DNA of 64,000 nucleotides, taken from an uncultured Bacilli bacterium. GTDB taxonomy: Bacteria; Bacillota_I; Bacilli_A; RF39; UBA660. The notes beneath the pieces were generated by a model. That model saw only the letters and a list, made by a program, of their open reading frames with translations. It was not told where the DNA came from and did no database searches. Of this stretch, positions 54,971-63,475 are shown piece by piece; position 1 is the first letter of the stretch, and each line of letters opens with the position of its first letter. The stretch covers positions 186,001-250,000 of the forward strand of contig CAKPDH010000002.1 of NCBI GenBank assembly GCA_934148845.1, in the 5' to 3' direction. The translations under genes and the position numbers were made by a program.

Positions 54971-55381
54971 TTAACGTTTTGAGAATTGTGGTGCACGACG
55001 TGCAGCTTTTAATCCAGGTTTTTTTCTTTCTTTAGCTCTTGGGTCACGAGTAACCATTCCAGCTTTTTTTAAGATCTTTCTATAACTATCTTCATTTGCT
55101 TCATTTGCTTTATCACATAAAAGTAATGCTCTAGTTATTGCTAAACGAATAGCACCTGTTTGTCCAGAAGCTCCTCCGCCTGTTACTTTTGCTTCAATAT
55201 CGAAAGTGTTTTCATTATTTGTTAAAACTAAAGGTTGTTTTAAATCCATAACATAAGTCGCATATGGCATAAACTCATTAACATCTACACCATTAACAGC
55301 TATTTTTCCTGTTCCAGCAGTCATTTTAACTTGAGCTACTGAAGATTTTCTTCTACCTGTTCCAATAAATACTTTTGCCAT
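54971..55381 (-). CDS. rpsI: Ribosomal protein S9
   Basis: The 136-residue protein starts with GTGRRKSSVAQVKMTAGTGKIAVNG, contains VTGGGASGQTGAIRLAITRALL and ends GLKAARRAPQFSKR, the conserved C-terminal tail of uS9 that reaches the P-site tRNA. It is 12 nt downstream of rplM, the usual pairing. Its tail (KKR/SKR) is intact. Confidence 0.97.
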   Translation of the reverse strand: MAKVFIGTGRRKSSVAQVKMTAGTGKIAVNGVDVNEFMPYATYVMDLKQPLVLTNNENTFDIEAKVTGGGASGQTGAIRLAITRALLLCDKANEANEDSYRKILKKAGMVTRDPRAKERKKPGLKAARRAPQFSKR

Positions 55382-55393
55382 TTAAAACCCTCC

Positions 55394-55831
55394 TTATTTA
55401 ATTTTCATTTCTACTGGCTTTTGTGCCATATGTGGGTGTTCACTACCCTCATAAACAAATAATTTCTTTATAACTTGTCTTCCAAGTCTAGTATGAGGTA
55501 TCATACCTTTAACAGCTCTTTCGATCATTTCAACTGGGTAATTCTCTTTCATTTCTTTAGCAGTTCTTTCTCTTAATCCTCCAGTGTATCCTGAATGATT
55601 ATAATAAATCTTATCATTTAATTTATTTCCTGTAAGATTTACTTTTGAAGCATTTAAAACTATTACATAATCTCCGCAATCAATATGTGGTGTATATGTA
55701 GGTTTATGCTTTCCACGTAAAACATCAGCTACTCTAGTTGCTAAACGTCCTAAATTAACACCTTCAGCATCTATAACATACCAATTACGTTCTACTGTTT
55801 CCTTTTTTTGCATATAAGAATTTTTCATCAT
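55394..55831 (-). CDS. rplM: Ribosomal protein L13
   Basis: The 145-residue uL13 shows [70 protein letters not shown] and the late [28 protein letters not shown]. Two adjacent ATGs could start it (55831 or 55828); GGAAGGAAAG precedes both. It heads the rplM-rpsI operon, which in most Bacillota follows truA but here is 14 kb away. Confidence 0.97.
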   Translation of the reverse strand: MMKNSYMQKKETVERNWYVIDAEGVNLGRLATRVADVLRGKHKPTYTPHIDCGDYVIVLNASKVNLTGNKLNDKIYYNHSGYTGGLRERTAKEMKENYPVEMIERAVKGMIPHTRLGRQVIKKLFVYEGSEHPHMAQKPVEMKIK

Positions 55832-55857
55832 ATACTTTCTTTCCTTCCTTTACATAT

Positions 55858-55904
55858 AATAAGTCTTCCCATAACTTATTAAATGTGGGATATAAAATGT
55901 ACCA
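55858..55904 (-). promoter_or_regulatory. rplM leader, possible L13-type element with pseudoknot
   Basis: In the transcript AATAAGT and ACTTATT (55858-55864, 55874-55880) form a hairpin whose 9-nt loop carries TGGGA. The loop is complementary to TCCCA lying 5' of the stem (55886-55890), so a pseudoknot can form. L13 autoregulatory leaders are known in Bacillota. The identity with that family is inferred from position. Confidence 0.5.
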
Positions 55905-55910
55905 ACTAAA

Positions 55911-55939
55911 ATAATACTAAAAAATAAGGAAAAAGTCAA
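55911..55939 (-). promoter_or_regulatory. Promoter of rplM-rpsI
   Basis: TTGACT (55934-55939), 17-nt spacer and TATTAT (55911-55916) on the minus strand. Confidence 0.7.
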
Positions 55940-55962
55940 TGTTTTTATTAAAATTTATATTA

Positions 55963-57132
55963 TTAATAAATATAATACTTTATTGTCTTATTATACATTA
56001 ATTCATCATTTGATAATACTGTACGTAATCCTACATCATCACTGTAATAATACAAATTATTTTTATATATATAATAAATATAATTATTATATATTTTAAT
56101 ATCAGTAGTATTTAAATCAAATAAGTATTGTACATTAGAGCTATTTACATGACTTCTATAGAGTTTATAAATATCATTTTCTCTTTTAAACATATAATAA
56201 TAATCATTATATTTTATAGATTTATAATATCCATCTATATTAACTGAGATTATATTATCAAATAATAATTCATCTTTTATTTTATTTTTATTTATGCTTT
56301 GCCATTTACCTTGTTTATAATATTTTATAGTGTTAGTACCTATAAGTTTAATAGTTTTCTTATTTACATCTATTTCATATTGACATAAGTTATCCCTATC
56401 AAACAAATATAACTTACTTCCTATAATCCCCTGTATATAAGAGTCAAACGATATGTCATAATTTGATTTAATATATATTTTTTCATTATTTTTTAAATTA
56501 ATTAATATAAATTCATTAAACTCATATAAGCTATTATAATTCGCTATTATATAATAATCGCTAATGTAAGCACTAAGCCTATTATCATATATATCTTTAT
56601 TAAATATATTAATTAAGACTCCATCATTAATAATACCTTTATAGGTTGAAATAGAAATTTTTTTATTTATTTTATTTGATGTATATATCTTACTATCTGA
56701 TAATTTTAAATATTTAGATTTATCATCTTTAAAATCATTCTTATTATATTCTTTTATTGTTTTAACATAATCATCTAAACTATTATTATTGCCAGATAAA
56801 ATACTATAATTATAAATGTCTTTATTATAACACATCATATCTATTACTGACTTATTATTAATTAAAGGAAAAACACAAGTATAATTTTTATCTTTATACG
56901 TATATATATGATTTATAATTTTATTACCTTTTATGTTCTTATTATATAAGCTAAAAGAAAATTTTTTAGAATTATATTCTAGTTCAATATAATAATTATC
57001 TTCATTTTTATATTCATTTACGTAAACTCTGTCTACTTTATATTTTATGTGATTTATATTTATAGTTAAATTTAATATAAAAATTAAAATAATAAGTAAT
57101 CCTATAAAAAATATTAATTTTTTTCTTAACAT
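55963..57132 (-). CDS. Membrane-anchored repetitive beta protein, function unknown
   Basis: The ATG at 57132 follows GGTGGTG; a start four codons upstream lies beyond that site. The 389-residue protein has one N-terminal membrane helix (about 5-22) and is otherwise dominated by short beta strands rich in Tyr, Asn and Ile. Recurring units such as IIANYNSLYEFNEFILINLKNN, LYLFDRDNLCQYEID and DIKIYNNYIYYIYKNNLYYYSDDV suggest a beta-propeller or similar fold. The composition is extremely AT-driven. No family is recognised. Confidence 0.6.
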   Translation of the reverse strand: MLRKKLIFFIGLLIILIFILNLTININHIKYKVDRVYVNEYKNEDNYYIELEYNSKKFSFSLYNKNIKGNKIINHIYTYKDKNYTCVFPLINNKSVIDMMCYNKDIYNYSILSGNNNSLDDYVKTIKEYNKNDFKDDKSKYLKLSDSKIYTSNKINKKISISTYKGIINDGVLINIFNKDIYDNRLSAYISDYYIIANYNSLYEFNEFILINLKNNEKIYIKSNYDISFDSYIQGIIGSKLYLFDRDNLCQYEIDVNKKTIKLIGTNTIKYYKQGKWQSINKNKIKDELLFDNIISVNIDGYYKSIKYNDYYYMFKRENDIYKLYRSHVNSSNVQYLFDLNTTDIKIYNNYIYYIYKNNLYYYSDDVGLRTVLSNDELMYNKTIKYYIY

Positions 57133-57170
57133 AAACACCACCATACAACAAAAGATAGAATATTCTATCT

Positions 57171-57611
57171 TTATTTATTTGGACTTACACCATTATATTT
57201 TTGTTTTTCAGTCATCATATACTCTGTAATTTGTGTTTCAATTTCATCTAAAGCCTTTTTTGATATATTAGATAATATTACAGTTTCCTTTACTGTATCT
57301 ATAAAAATCTTACCCCATATCAATCCTGAAAGGACAGTTAAATCATTAAACATATCTGGAGTAATTGCTAAAAAGCTATAGCCAAAAAACAATCTTTTTT
57401 GAGCAAGTAATATTCTTTTATTAGTAAGCACTATTGCAAATGTAGAAAACATATCAAGAGATGCTTCACCTTTCTGAGCTAAAAACGAATACATTACTTC
57501 TTCTCCAGGATTTAAGTGCTTCTCAATAACACTAGCATGAGATTTTATTCTCCACGCAACCGTTGATGGATATCTCTTTTTAAAATTTAATAAATGCTCA
57601 TAAACTTTCAT
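57171..57611 (-). CDS. Bacterial PH-domain protein (YokE-like)
   Basis: The 146-residue soluble protein has helices around a PH-like barrel: HLNPGEEVMYSFLAQKGEASLDMFSTFAIVLTNKRILLAQKRLFFGYSFLAITPDMFNDLTVLSGLIWGKIFIDTVKETVILSNISKKALDEIETQI. The VLTNKRILLAQ strand pair and final helix are characteristic of the short bacterial PH proteins. The function is unknown. GAGGTG precedes the start. It lies 1 nt from the next gene upstream, so the two are probably cotranscribed. Confidence 0.75.
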   Translation of the reverse strand: MKVYEHLLNFKKRYPSTVAWRIKSHASVIEKHLNPGEEVMYSFLAQKGEASLDMFSTFAIVLTNKRILLAQKRLFFGYSFLAITPDMFNDLTVLSGLIWGKIFIDTVKETVILSNISKKALDEIETQITEYMMTEKQKYNGVSPNK

Positions 57612-57612
57612 A

Positions 57613-58734
57613 CTATTGCACCTCTTCTATTATTATACCATTTTCTTTAAATATTTCAAGGAAATATGACTTATCAGATGCACCTATAATAAAATTAAGT
57701 ATCTTATTATTTTCTGATAATATTGTAAGTGGATACGAAATTCCACCTATATATCCTATTTGTTTTAGTTTATCTGAAATATTAAGTGCTAAATCGCTAT
57801 CAGAATTTTCTACGTTTATATAGTTAACCATTATATTCTTTTCACTTGAAATTTCTTTTAATATTTCAACTACATCATCACAATATTTGCAATTATCTTT
57901 AACTATTAAAGTTGCATTTTTATTTGACTCAGATAAAATTTTTAAAAATTTATTATAATCAATCTCATTTATATTGTAATTATTATTATTAATAAATTTG
58001 TATTCTGCTAATTTACTTTTATATTCATTCTTAGTATTTATACCACGAATACTACCAATAATTTTTCCTTCTTTTACTAAAAGTATTATTTGGTCTTTAA
58101 CATCACTTATTTTAAATAATAAATTTAATTTCTTTTTTTGTTCAGTTGAAAGCAAGTATGCATTAACTATATTAAAATCAAATCTATATTTATTTTTAAG
58201 ATCAGCTAGAATTGAAATTTGTTCATTAATACCATTTATATATTCATATGGTACATATATTAAACTATAATTTGAATTAATATATTTATTTGCATTATCG
58301 AATATATCGTCTATCTTTCCCATAACACTTGGAATTATATCATTGGACTCAAGGAATTTATTTAATTTATCTTCATTTTTATAATCAATAACAGCATCCT
58401 TTACTTTTCCATCTTTAAATATAATAACTATATTATTTAAATATTCACTATTAATAATATTTTTTAATTTTCTTTTATCAACTTTTGATAAATTGTCAGT
58501 TTTAACATATAAATAGTTAATTTCATATTTATTAAATAGAGTTATTGGATAATTTGAATAATTATATTCATTTGATATATACAATACTTTTGTATCTTCT
58601 TTTACAAACTGTTTTATCGAGTCAATTAATTTATTATCCTTTGTATAAATTAATAACCAAATAAATAATATTAGTATAAATATAAATATTATAATACCAA
58701 TATATTTTTTAAGATTAAAAGTATTGTTAACCAC
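57613..58734 (-). CDS. Membrane-anchored protein with three thioredoxin-like domains, last with CxxC
   Basis: Translation starts at GTG (58732-58734) behind AGGTGAT. The 373-residue protein has one membrane helix (about 11-29) and then three thioredoxin-like units (about 45-130, 150-240, 262-370). Only the third has a CxxC, at 282-285 (DNCKYCDDVV); the first two lack it. The GVSYPLTIL-type cis-proline loop is present in the third. It follows the double-thioredoxin protein by 8 nt and probably supports disulfide exchange outside the membrane, with the first units serving as docking modules (inference). Confidence 0.75.
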   Translation of the reverse strand: MVNNTFNLKKYIGIIIFIFILILFIWLLIYTKDNKLIDSIKQFVKEDTKVLYISNEYNYSNYPITLFNKYEINYLYVKTDNLSKVDKRKLKNIINSEYLNNIVIIFKDGKVKDAVIDYKNEDKLNKFLESNDIIPSVMGKIDDIFDNANKYINSNYSLIYVPYEYINGINEQISILADLKNKYRFDFNIVNAYLLSTEQKKKLNLLFKISDVKDQIILLVKEGKIIGSIRGINTKNEYKSKLAEYKFINNNNYNINEIDYNKFLKILSESNKNATLIVKDNCKYCDDVVEILKEISSEKNIMVNYINVENSDSDLALNISDKLKQIGYIGGISYPLTILSENNKILNFIIGASDKSYFLEIFKENGIIIEEVQ

Positions 58735-58742
58735 AAAATCAC

Positions 58743-59591
58743 CTATTCTTTTATTAATCCAAACTTAGCTAATTCCTTAGCAAATTGTGATGTTGTTCTC
58801 TCACCAGTAATATAGTTTACTATTTTATTATTTTGTACAACCAAAGTTGTTGGTGTTCCAAAAGAACCATCTTTTAAGAATTCTTCATCATCAAATCCTA
58901 ATTTTTTTAAACTATCAAAGAAACTAGATCTTGAAGTGTCATCTAAATCAGTTAAATTTAAGTAGTTAATTGTTACATTATATTTTCCAGCAACTGTATT
59001 CATAGCAGGCTTAAAAGCTATACAATGACTACAAGTAGTTTGTCCAACAACTATTATACTTTTATTCTTACCGCTAATTAGTTTTTCATACTTAGAATAA
59101 TCTATGAATGTAATATTCTTCTCACCAGAATATACAGCATCTTTTGGTAGCATATCATTTTCAATAAAGAATTTTGTATATTTATCTGCTGGAGCATATC
59201 CTTCTACTTTATCAATTACTTTACCTTTTTCTACTATAACAGTAATTGGGGTAGCATGTTTTTCTATTTTTAGTTTTTTCATTATTTCATTTCTTGTTGA
59301 CAAATTAAGTTTTGTTGTATCTACATAATAATAATCTAAATCATAGTCTTCAGCTAATGCTTCTAAAATAGGTGTTTCTAAGCTACAATAATAGCATGAA
59401 GTACTAGCATAATAAATAATTTTTTTATCTTTAGAATTATAATATTTATTAAATTCCTTCATTGTTTCATTTGATTCTTTCGAACCATTTATTCCATTCT
59501 TATTTAACTCCATTATACCAAAAATTGAAATTGCAATTAAAGCAAATGCAGCTAGTGCGACTGGAACCATTAATTTTTTATTCTTTAACAT
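58743..59591 (-). CDS. Membrane-anchored tandem thioredoxin-fold protein with two CxxC sites
   Basis: The 282-residue protein has an N-terminal membrane helix (about 8-27). The first thioredoxin unit (about 48-145) has active site CYYC (66-69) and a cis-Pro in KHATPITVIV. The second (about 160-280) has CSHC (187-190) and cis-Pro in FGTPTTLVV. CSHC sites are typical of oxidising or isomerising enzymes outside the cytoplasm. GGAAGGAAG precedes the ATG. Together with the following triple-domain gene it likely forms a two-gene redox unit at the cell surface. Confidence 0.83.
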   Translation of the reverse strand: MLKNKKLMVPVALAAFALIAISIFGIMELNKNGINGSKESNETMKEFNKYYNSKDKKIIYYASTSCYYCSLETPILEALAEDYDLDYYYVDTTKLNLSTRNEIMKKLKIEKHATPITVIVEKGKVIDKVEGYAPADKYTKFFIENDMLPKDAVYSGEKNITFIDYSKYEKLISGKNKSIIVVGQTTCSHCIAFKPAMNTVAGKYNVTINYLNLTDLDDTSRSSFFDSLKKLGFDDEEFLKDGSFGTPTTLVVQNNKIVNYITGERTTSQFAKELAKFGLIKE

Positions 59592-59663
59592 TTTATACTT
59601 CCTTCCTTTATAAATGCTACAAAAATATTATAACATTTATAAGACATATTGTAAATTGAAAGT

Positions 59664-59692
59664 AAAAAAAATAATTAAGTTTAACCTAATTA
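59664..59692 (-). terminator. Terminator of the PrsW gene
   Basis: TAATTA-GTT and AAC-TAATTA form a stem with two single mismatches on the minus strand, followed by eight T. It overlaps the stop. Confidence 0.65.
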
Positions 59693-60855
59693 CTTTTTTT
59701 TGATTCTAATTTTTTAGCATCATCTATTTGCTTTAAACCTAAATTTATAAAGTATATTATAACAACCCAAGCCGCTACTAAAAGACCTACTCTATATATT
59801 TGAAAAGGCGTATTTATTGGCAAATCCCAAGCCCAGTGAAGTACAACTGGAATCAAACAAACAAGTAAAAATCTTTTATCATTTAAATGCTTTTTATCTA
59901 ATTTTTCAAAACCTTTTACATACATTAGGGCAGCACCTTCGATTGTAGCCCAGGCAACATGCATTCCAGGAGCTAATATAGCACGGAATTTAGCTACCTC
60001 TAACATTTGAGTTAAACTATTAGTACTAAGCCCATATCTTAATATATATCCAGCCGTTTCAAAAGCTCCAAATCCCGCACCTACAGCAGCACCTACAAGT
60101 AATCCATTTAATATATATTTACAATTTCTATTTTTAAACAAGAAAAATGATACTATACAAGCTTTAGCCGTTTCTTCTATTAAACTTACAAAGAATGCGC
60201 CTTTAAAATCTAATACAAGTGTATTTTGTTCAAAAAACGGAATTGAAAAATACAATATAGCCACAAATAATGATAGACCGCCTCCTATAATAAAATATTT
60301 TAATACTTTATAAAATGGTATATTTCTAAATAAGTTAATTTCAAAAAAGAAAACCAAAACCGATACTGGAACTGCAAATGCTGCTAAAATAATCATTGCA
60401 GGTAAGAAATTATTATTTTGATAATGTGCATATCCTAAATATGTAGGAATATATGCTATAACAAAGAAAATTAATATTTTAAAATATACCCAAGCACTTG
60501 CAGATTTAGGATTTATATCATTCAATTTAGGTGTAGTGTTTAAAGCACCACAAGTAAATACTTCATCTAGTTCCTTTTCTGAATGTTTTTTAAATGTATT
60601 TTTAAATAAGTCTTTAAATGTTACATAACTTTTTGATTTAGCGCCTGTTATTTTATCTAAGTTTTCAGTTATTAAATTTGAATATGAAGTCTTATTTATT
60701 GGATATCCACATTCTTTACAATTTTTTAAATCATCGCTAACTTTTGCACCACATTCTGGACATTTAGTTATACTAACCTTTATACCACAATGTGGACATA
60801 CATTTGCGCTACTAGAAATTTCATTTCCACATTCCTTACATTTTATTAATGCCAT
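59686..60855 (-). CDS. Zinc-ribbon PrsW-family intramembrane metalloprotease
   Basis: The 389-residue protein has two zinc ribbons (CKECGNEISSSANVCPHCG and CPECGAKVSDDLKNCKECG, residues 6-53), a linker, and eight or nine membrane helices. The PrsW motifs are all present: SLIEETAKACIV, FGAFETAGYILRYG, APGMHVAWATIEG and VVLHWAWD, giving the two Glu-Glu and His residues. In B. subtilis PrsW cleaves the anti-sigma factor RsiW; no ECF sigma or anti-sigma gene is in this window. It follows another zinc-ribbon gene by 1 nt, and their first 15 residues are nearly identical. Confidence 0.85.
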   Translation of the reverse strand: MALIKCKECGNEISSSANVCPHCGIKVSITKCPECGAKVSDDLKNCKECGYPINKTSYSNLITENLDKITGAKSKSYVTFKDLFKNTFKKHSEKELDEVFTCGALNTTPKLNDINPKSASAWVYFKILIFFVIAYIPTYLGYAHYQNNNFLPAMIILAAFAVPVSVLVFFFEINLFRNIPFYKVLKYFIIGGGLSLFVAILYFSIPFFEQNTLVLDFKGAFFVSLIEETAKACIVSFFLFKNRNCKYILNGLLVGAAVGAGFGAFETAGYILRYGLSTNSLTQMLEVAKFRAILAPGMHVAWATIEGAALMYVKGFEKLDKKHLNDKRFLLVCLIPVVLHWAWDLPINTPFQIYRVGLLVAAWVVIIYFINLGLKQIDDAKKLESKKSN

Positions 60856-60856
60856 A

Positions 60857-61585
60857 TTAGCCTCCTATCTCTAGTGTTTTAAACATCGTTTCAACAACAC
60901 TATTTATTTCCTGTGAATTAACATTTTCTTCCTTTGTACCAATTGTAACTACAACACCATTAATAAGAGTTGCATATCTATTGTCTACTACCAAGTGGCC
61001 TGATGATGTATAAGTATATTGAATTCCATATACATAATATTTTCCTATATAATTTGATAATAAATTTATAGTAATACTAGCATCATCGTAATTTTTCTGA
61101 AGTTCTGTCGTAAAATCTTGTAAAAATTGTACACAATTATTATAGTTTTTATATACTCCTATAACAACATATGGTATAAGTGCACCTTTAGAATCAATAT
61201 TTTTTCCTACATAAGTAAACGAATCACTGTAAGTAACCTTATAACTATTAGGTATTTGATAAGTTAATCCTAAATTTTTATCATTATATACGCTATATCC
61301 TGTATTATTTGAAGGATTACTACCATTATTTTGATCTACATTTTGATCTACGTTCTGATTGTTGTCTTGATTACCACCTTGATTATTATTTTTATTTTGA
61401 TTAAATAAAAATAACACACCTACTATTATAATAACTATAATAATTAAATACTTACTATCAATTTTTTTTATCTCTTTCTTATTTTTATTATCATTACTTC
61501 CACGAAGTTCATATCCACATTTTGGACAAGAATCAGCTTTATCACTAATATTATTACCACATTCTTTACATTTTATTAAAGCCAT
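60857..61585 (-). CDS. Zinc-ribbon membrane protein with extracytoplasmic domain
   Basis: The 242-residue protein starts MALIKCKECGNNIS with a zinc ribbon (CKECG, CPKCG), then one membrane helix (about 47-63), an Asn/Gln-rich linker (about 65-98) and a soluble domain (about 100-240). The domain begins YSVYNDKNLGLTYQIPNSYKVTYSDSFTYVG, a pattern of PsbP/Mog1-like folds. GGAGAATG precedes the ATG. It is the first gene of a two-gene unit with PrsW. A single-pass type II protein next to an intramembrane protease makes a substrate relationship thinkable, but that is a guess. Confidence 0.7.
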   Translation of the reverse strand: MALIKCKECGNNISDKADSCPKCGYELRGSNDNKNKKEIKKIDSKYLIIIVIIIVGVLFLFNQNKNNNQGGNQDNNQNVDQNVDQNNGSNPSNNTGYSVYNDKNLGLTYQIPNSYKVTYSDSFTYVGKNIDSKGALIPYVVIGVYKNYNNCVQFLQDFTTELQKNYDDASITINLLSNYIGKYYVYGIQYTYTSSGHLVVDNRYATLINGVVVTIGTKEENVNSQEINSVVETMFKTLEIGG

Positions 61586-61638
61586 AACATTCTCCTCTCA
61601 TTTTTATTATGATAAATAATTATATTTTTATATCTATA

Positions 61639-61661
61639 TATTAAGTATAGTATACTTAATA
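61639..61661. promoter_or_regulatory. Perfect 23-bp palindrome (operator candidate)
   Basis: TATTAAGTATA and TATACTTAATA are perfect inverted copies around a central G at 61650. It lies in the 168-bp divergent space between the zinc-ribbon unit and the double-HTH gene, about 55 nt before the start of the former. Confidence 0.7.
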
Positions 61662-61678
61662 CGTAATTTAAAGTTTTT

Positions 61679-61706
61679 TTGACAATTTGTCAATGACATT
61701 TTGTCA
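61679..61706. promoter_or_regulatory. Overlapping TTGACAA/TTGTCAA palindromes (operator candidate)
   Basis: TTGACAA-T-TTGTCAA (61679-61693) is a perfect 15-bp palindrome, and TGACA-TTT-TGTCA (61694-61706) follows immediately. The four half-sites end 1 nt before the -35 box of the downstream gene, where a repressor or activator could act. The downstream gene encodes a two-HTH protein. Confidence 0.7.
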
Positions 61707-61707
61707 A

Positions 61708-61736
61708 TTGAAAAAAGTAATATTTTTTATTATAAT
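61708..61736 (+). promoter_or_regulatory. Promoter of the double-HTH gene
   Basis: TTGAAA (61708-61713), 17-nt spacer and TATAAT (61731-61736), 17 nt before the ATG. Confidence 0.7.
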
Positions 61737-61753
61737 TATAGTGGTGATTAATT

Positions 61754-63442
61754 ATGCAATTTAATAAAATTTTAAATCAATATATAAATTTAATAGGCTG
61801 TAATTCAAAAGAACTTGCTAAAGAAGCCAAATTATCAGAATCTATAATAAGTAGATATAAAAATGGGAATAGAATACCTAGTGAAAATAATTTAAAAAAA
61901 ATAAGTAAAGCCTTAGAAAAATTATCAGATTATAAGTATACTAATGTTTTAGATAGATTTTATGAATCTATTGATAAAGATAATATAGATTTTAAAATAG
62001 TAATAAATAACATTAATAAAATAATAGATAGTATTAATATTAACGTAAGTGAAGTTGCTAAATATTTAAATTTTGATCCATCTCATCTTTCAAAGATTAG
62101 AAAAGGAACTAGAAATCCATCTAATAAGCAAAAATTTGTATGTTCATTTATTGATTATGTTTTAAAAAAATATAATGACAAAGAAAACAAAGTAAAATTA
62201 AGTGATGTTCTTAAATGCGATGTAAAAGAAATTACTACAGATAAATTAAAGAGTTGGGTACTTTTTCACATAGAAGATACCAATACTGAAATAAATAGCT
62301 TTTTGAAAAAATTAGATGAATTTAATTTAAATGATTATATTAAAGCTATTAAATTTGATGAACTTAAAATTCCCACTATTCCATTTTATAGATGCAAAAG
62401 CAAAAATTATTATGGCATTGAAGAAATGAAATGTGGCGAGTTAGATTTTTTCAAAGCTACAGTTATCGGAAAATCAAAAGAAGATATATTTATGTGTAGT
62501 GATATGCCTATGGAAGATATGGCCAAAGATATTGATTTTGGCAAAAAATGGATGTTTGCAATAGCAATGAGTTTAAAAAAAGGATTACATCTTAATATTA
62601 TTCATAATTTAAATAGACCTTTCAATGAGATGATGCTTGGTCTTGAAAGTTGGATTCCTATTTATATGACTGGACAAATATCACCATATTATTTTAAAGA
62701 TTATAAGGATAAATACTATTGTCATTTAAATTATGTATCGGGAATTTGTGCTCTTGTTGGTGAATGTGTGAAAGGCTATCATAATAAAGGTAAATATTAC
62801 TTAACTAGTACAAAAAATGAAGTAAGTTTCTACCATGAAAAAGCAAAATTATTATTATCTAAATCTAGTCCATTAATGAATATATATACAAAAAATGAAA
62901 AAGAAGAATTTAAAAAGACTATTAGTAATAGTTTTAACGGGCAAAATATAAAAAGAATTTTTTCATCTTTACCGCTTTTTACTATAGAAAATGATACTCT
63001 TATAAATATTTTAAAAAGAAATAAGATTAGTATAGAAGATATAAATACTATAATAAACTATAAAAATGAAGAAGAGCAATATATAAAAAATACTTTAGTA
63101 AATAGTAAATTAAATGATGTAATATTCAAAGTTAGTAAAAAAGAATTTGATAAAGAGGAAATCTCATTATCACTTGAAAACATTTTTTATGAAAAGAAAA
63201 TTACATATACATATCTAGAATATGAAAAGCATCTAAAGAATACTATAAATTGGGCAAGTAAATACAGTAATTATACAGTTACTTTTAATGAATATAAAAC
63301 ATTTAAAAATATTAACATTGTAATTATTAAAAATTGTTATGTTAAACTCTCAAAATGTTCTAATCCTACTATTCATTTTATTATAAAACATCCTAAGTTA
63401 GTTGAAGCAATTAGTAAATTTGATCCTATTGTAAAAGAATAA
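61754..63442 (+). CDS. Large regulator with two XRE-type HTH domains and a 420-residue uncharacterised region
   Basis: GGTGAT precedes the ATG. Residues about 6-60 form an HTH (ILNQYINLIGCNSKELAKEAKLSESIISRYKNGNRIPSENNLKKISKAL), and residues about 85-140 a second (INKIIDSININVSEVAKYLNFDPSHLSKIRKGTRNPSNKQ). The remaining 420 residues contain a well-ordered block, CSDMPMEDMAKDIDFGKKWMFAIAMSLKKGLHLNIIHNLNRPFNEMMLGLESWIPIYMTGQISPYYF (about 255-320), that I have seen only in uncharacterised gut-Bacillota regulators. No membrane helix. The upstream palindromes suggest autoregulation, and the divergent zinc-ribbon/PrsW unit shares the region. Confidence 0.75.
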   Translation: MQFNKILNQYINLIGCNSKELAKEAKLSESIISRYKNGNRIPSENNLKKISKALEKLSDYKYTNVLDRFYESIDKDNIDFKIVINNINKIIDSININVSEVAKYLNFDPSHLSKIRKGTRNPSNKQKFVCSFIDYVLKKYNDKENKVKLSDVLKCDVKEITTDKLKSWVLFHIEDTNTEINSFLKKLDEFNLNDYIKAIKFDELKIPTIPFYRCKSKNYYGIEEMKCGELDFFKATVIGKSKEDIFMCSDMPMEDMAKDIDFGKKWMFAIAMSLKKGLHLNIIHNLNRPFNEMMLGLESWIPIYMTGQISPYYFKDYKDKYYCHLNYVSGICALVGECVKGYHNKGKYYLTSTKNEVSFYHEKAKLLLSKSSPLMNIYTKNEKEEFKKTISNSFNGQNIKRIFSSLPLFTIENDTLINILKRNKISIEDINTIINYKNEEEQYIKNTLVNSKLNDVIFKVSKKEFDKEEISLSLENIFYEKKITYTYLEYEKHLKNTINWASKYSNYTVTFNEYKTFKNINIVIIKNCYVKLSKCSNPTIHFIIKHPKLVEAISKFDPIVKE

Positions 63443-63475
63443 AAAAGATCAGGCAGGTTTATGCTTGACTTTTTT
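63441..63475. terminator. Bidirectional terminator
   Basis: TCAGGCA and TGCTTGA pair (one G-T) around GGTTTA, with runs of A before and T after, so it serves both converging genes. Confidence 0.7.
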
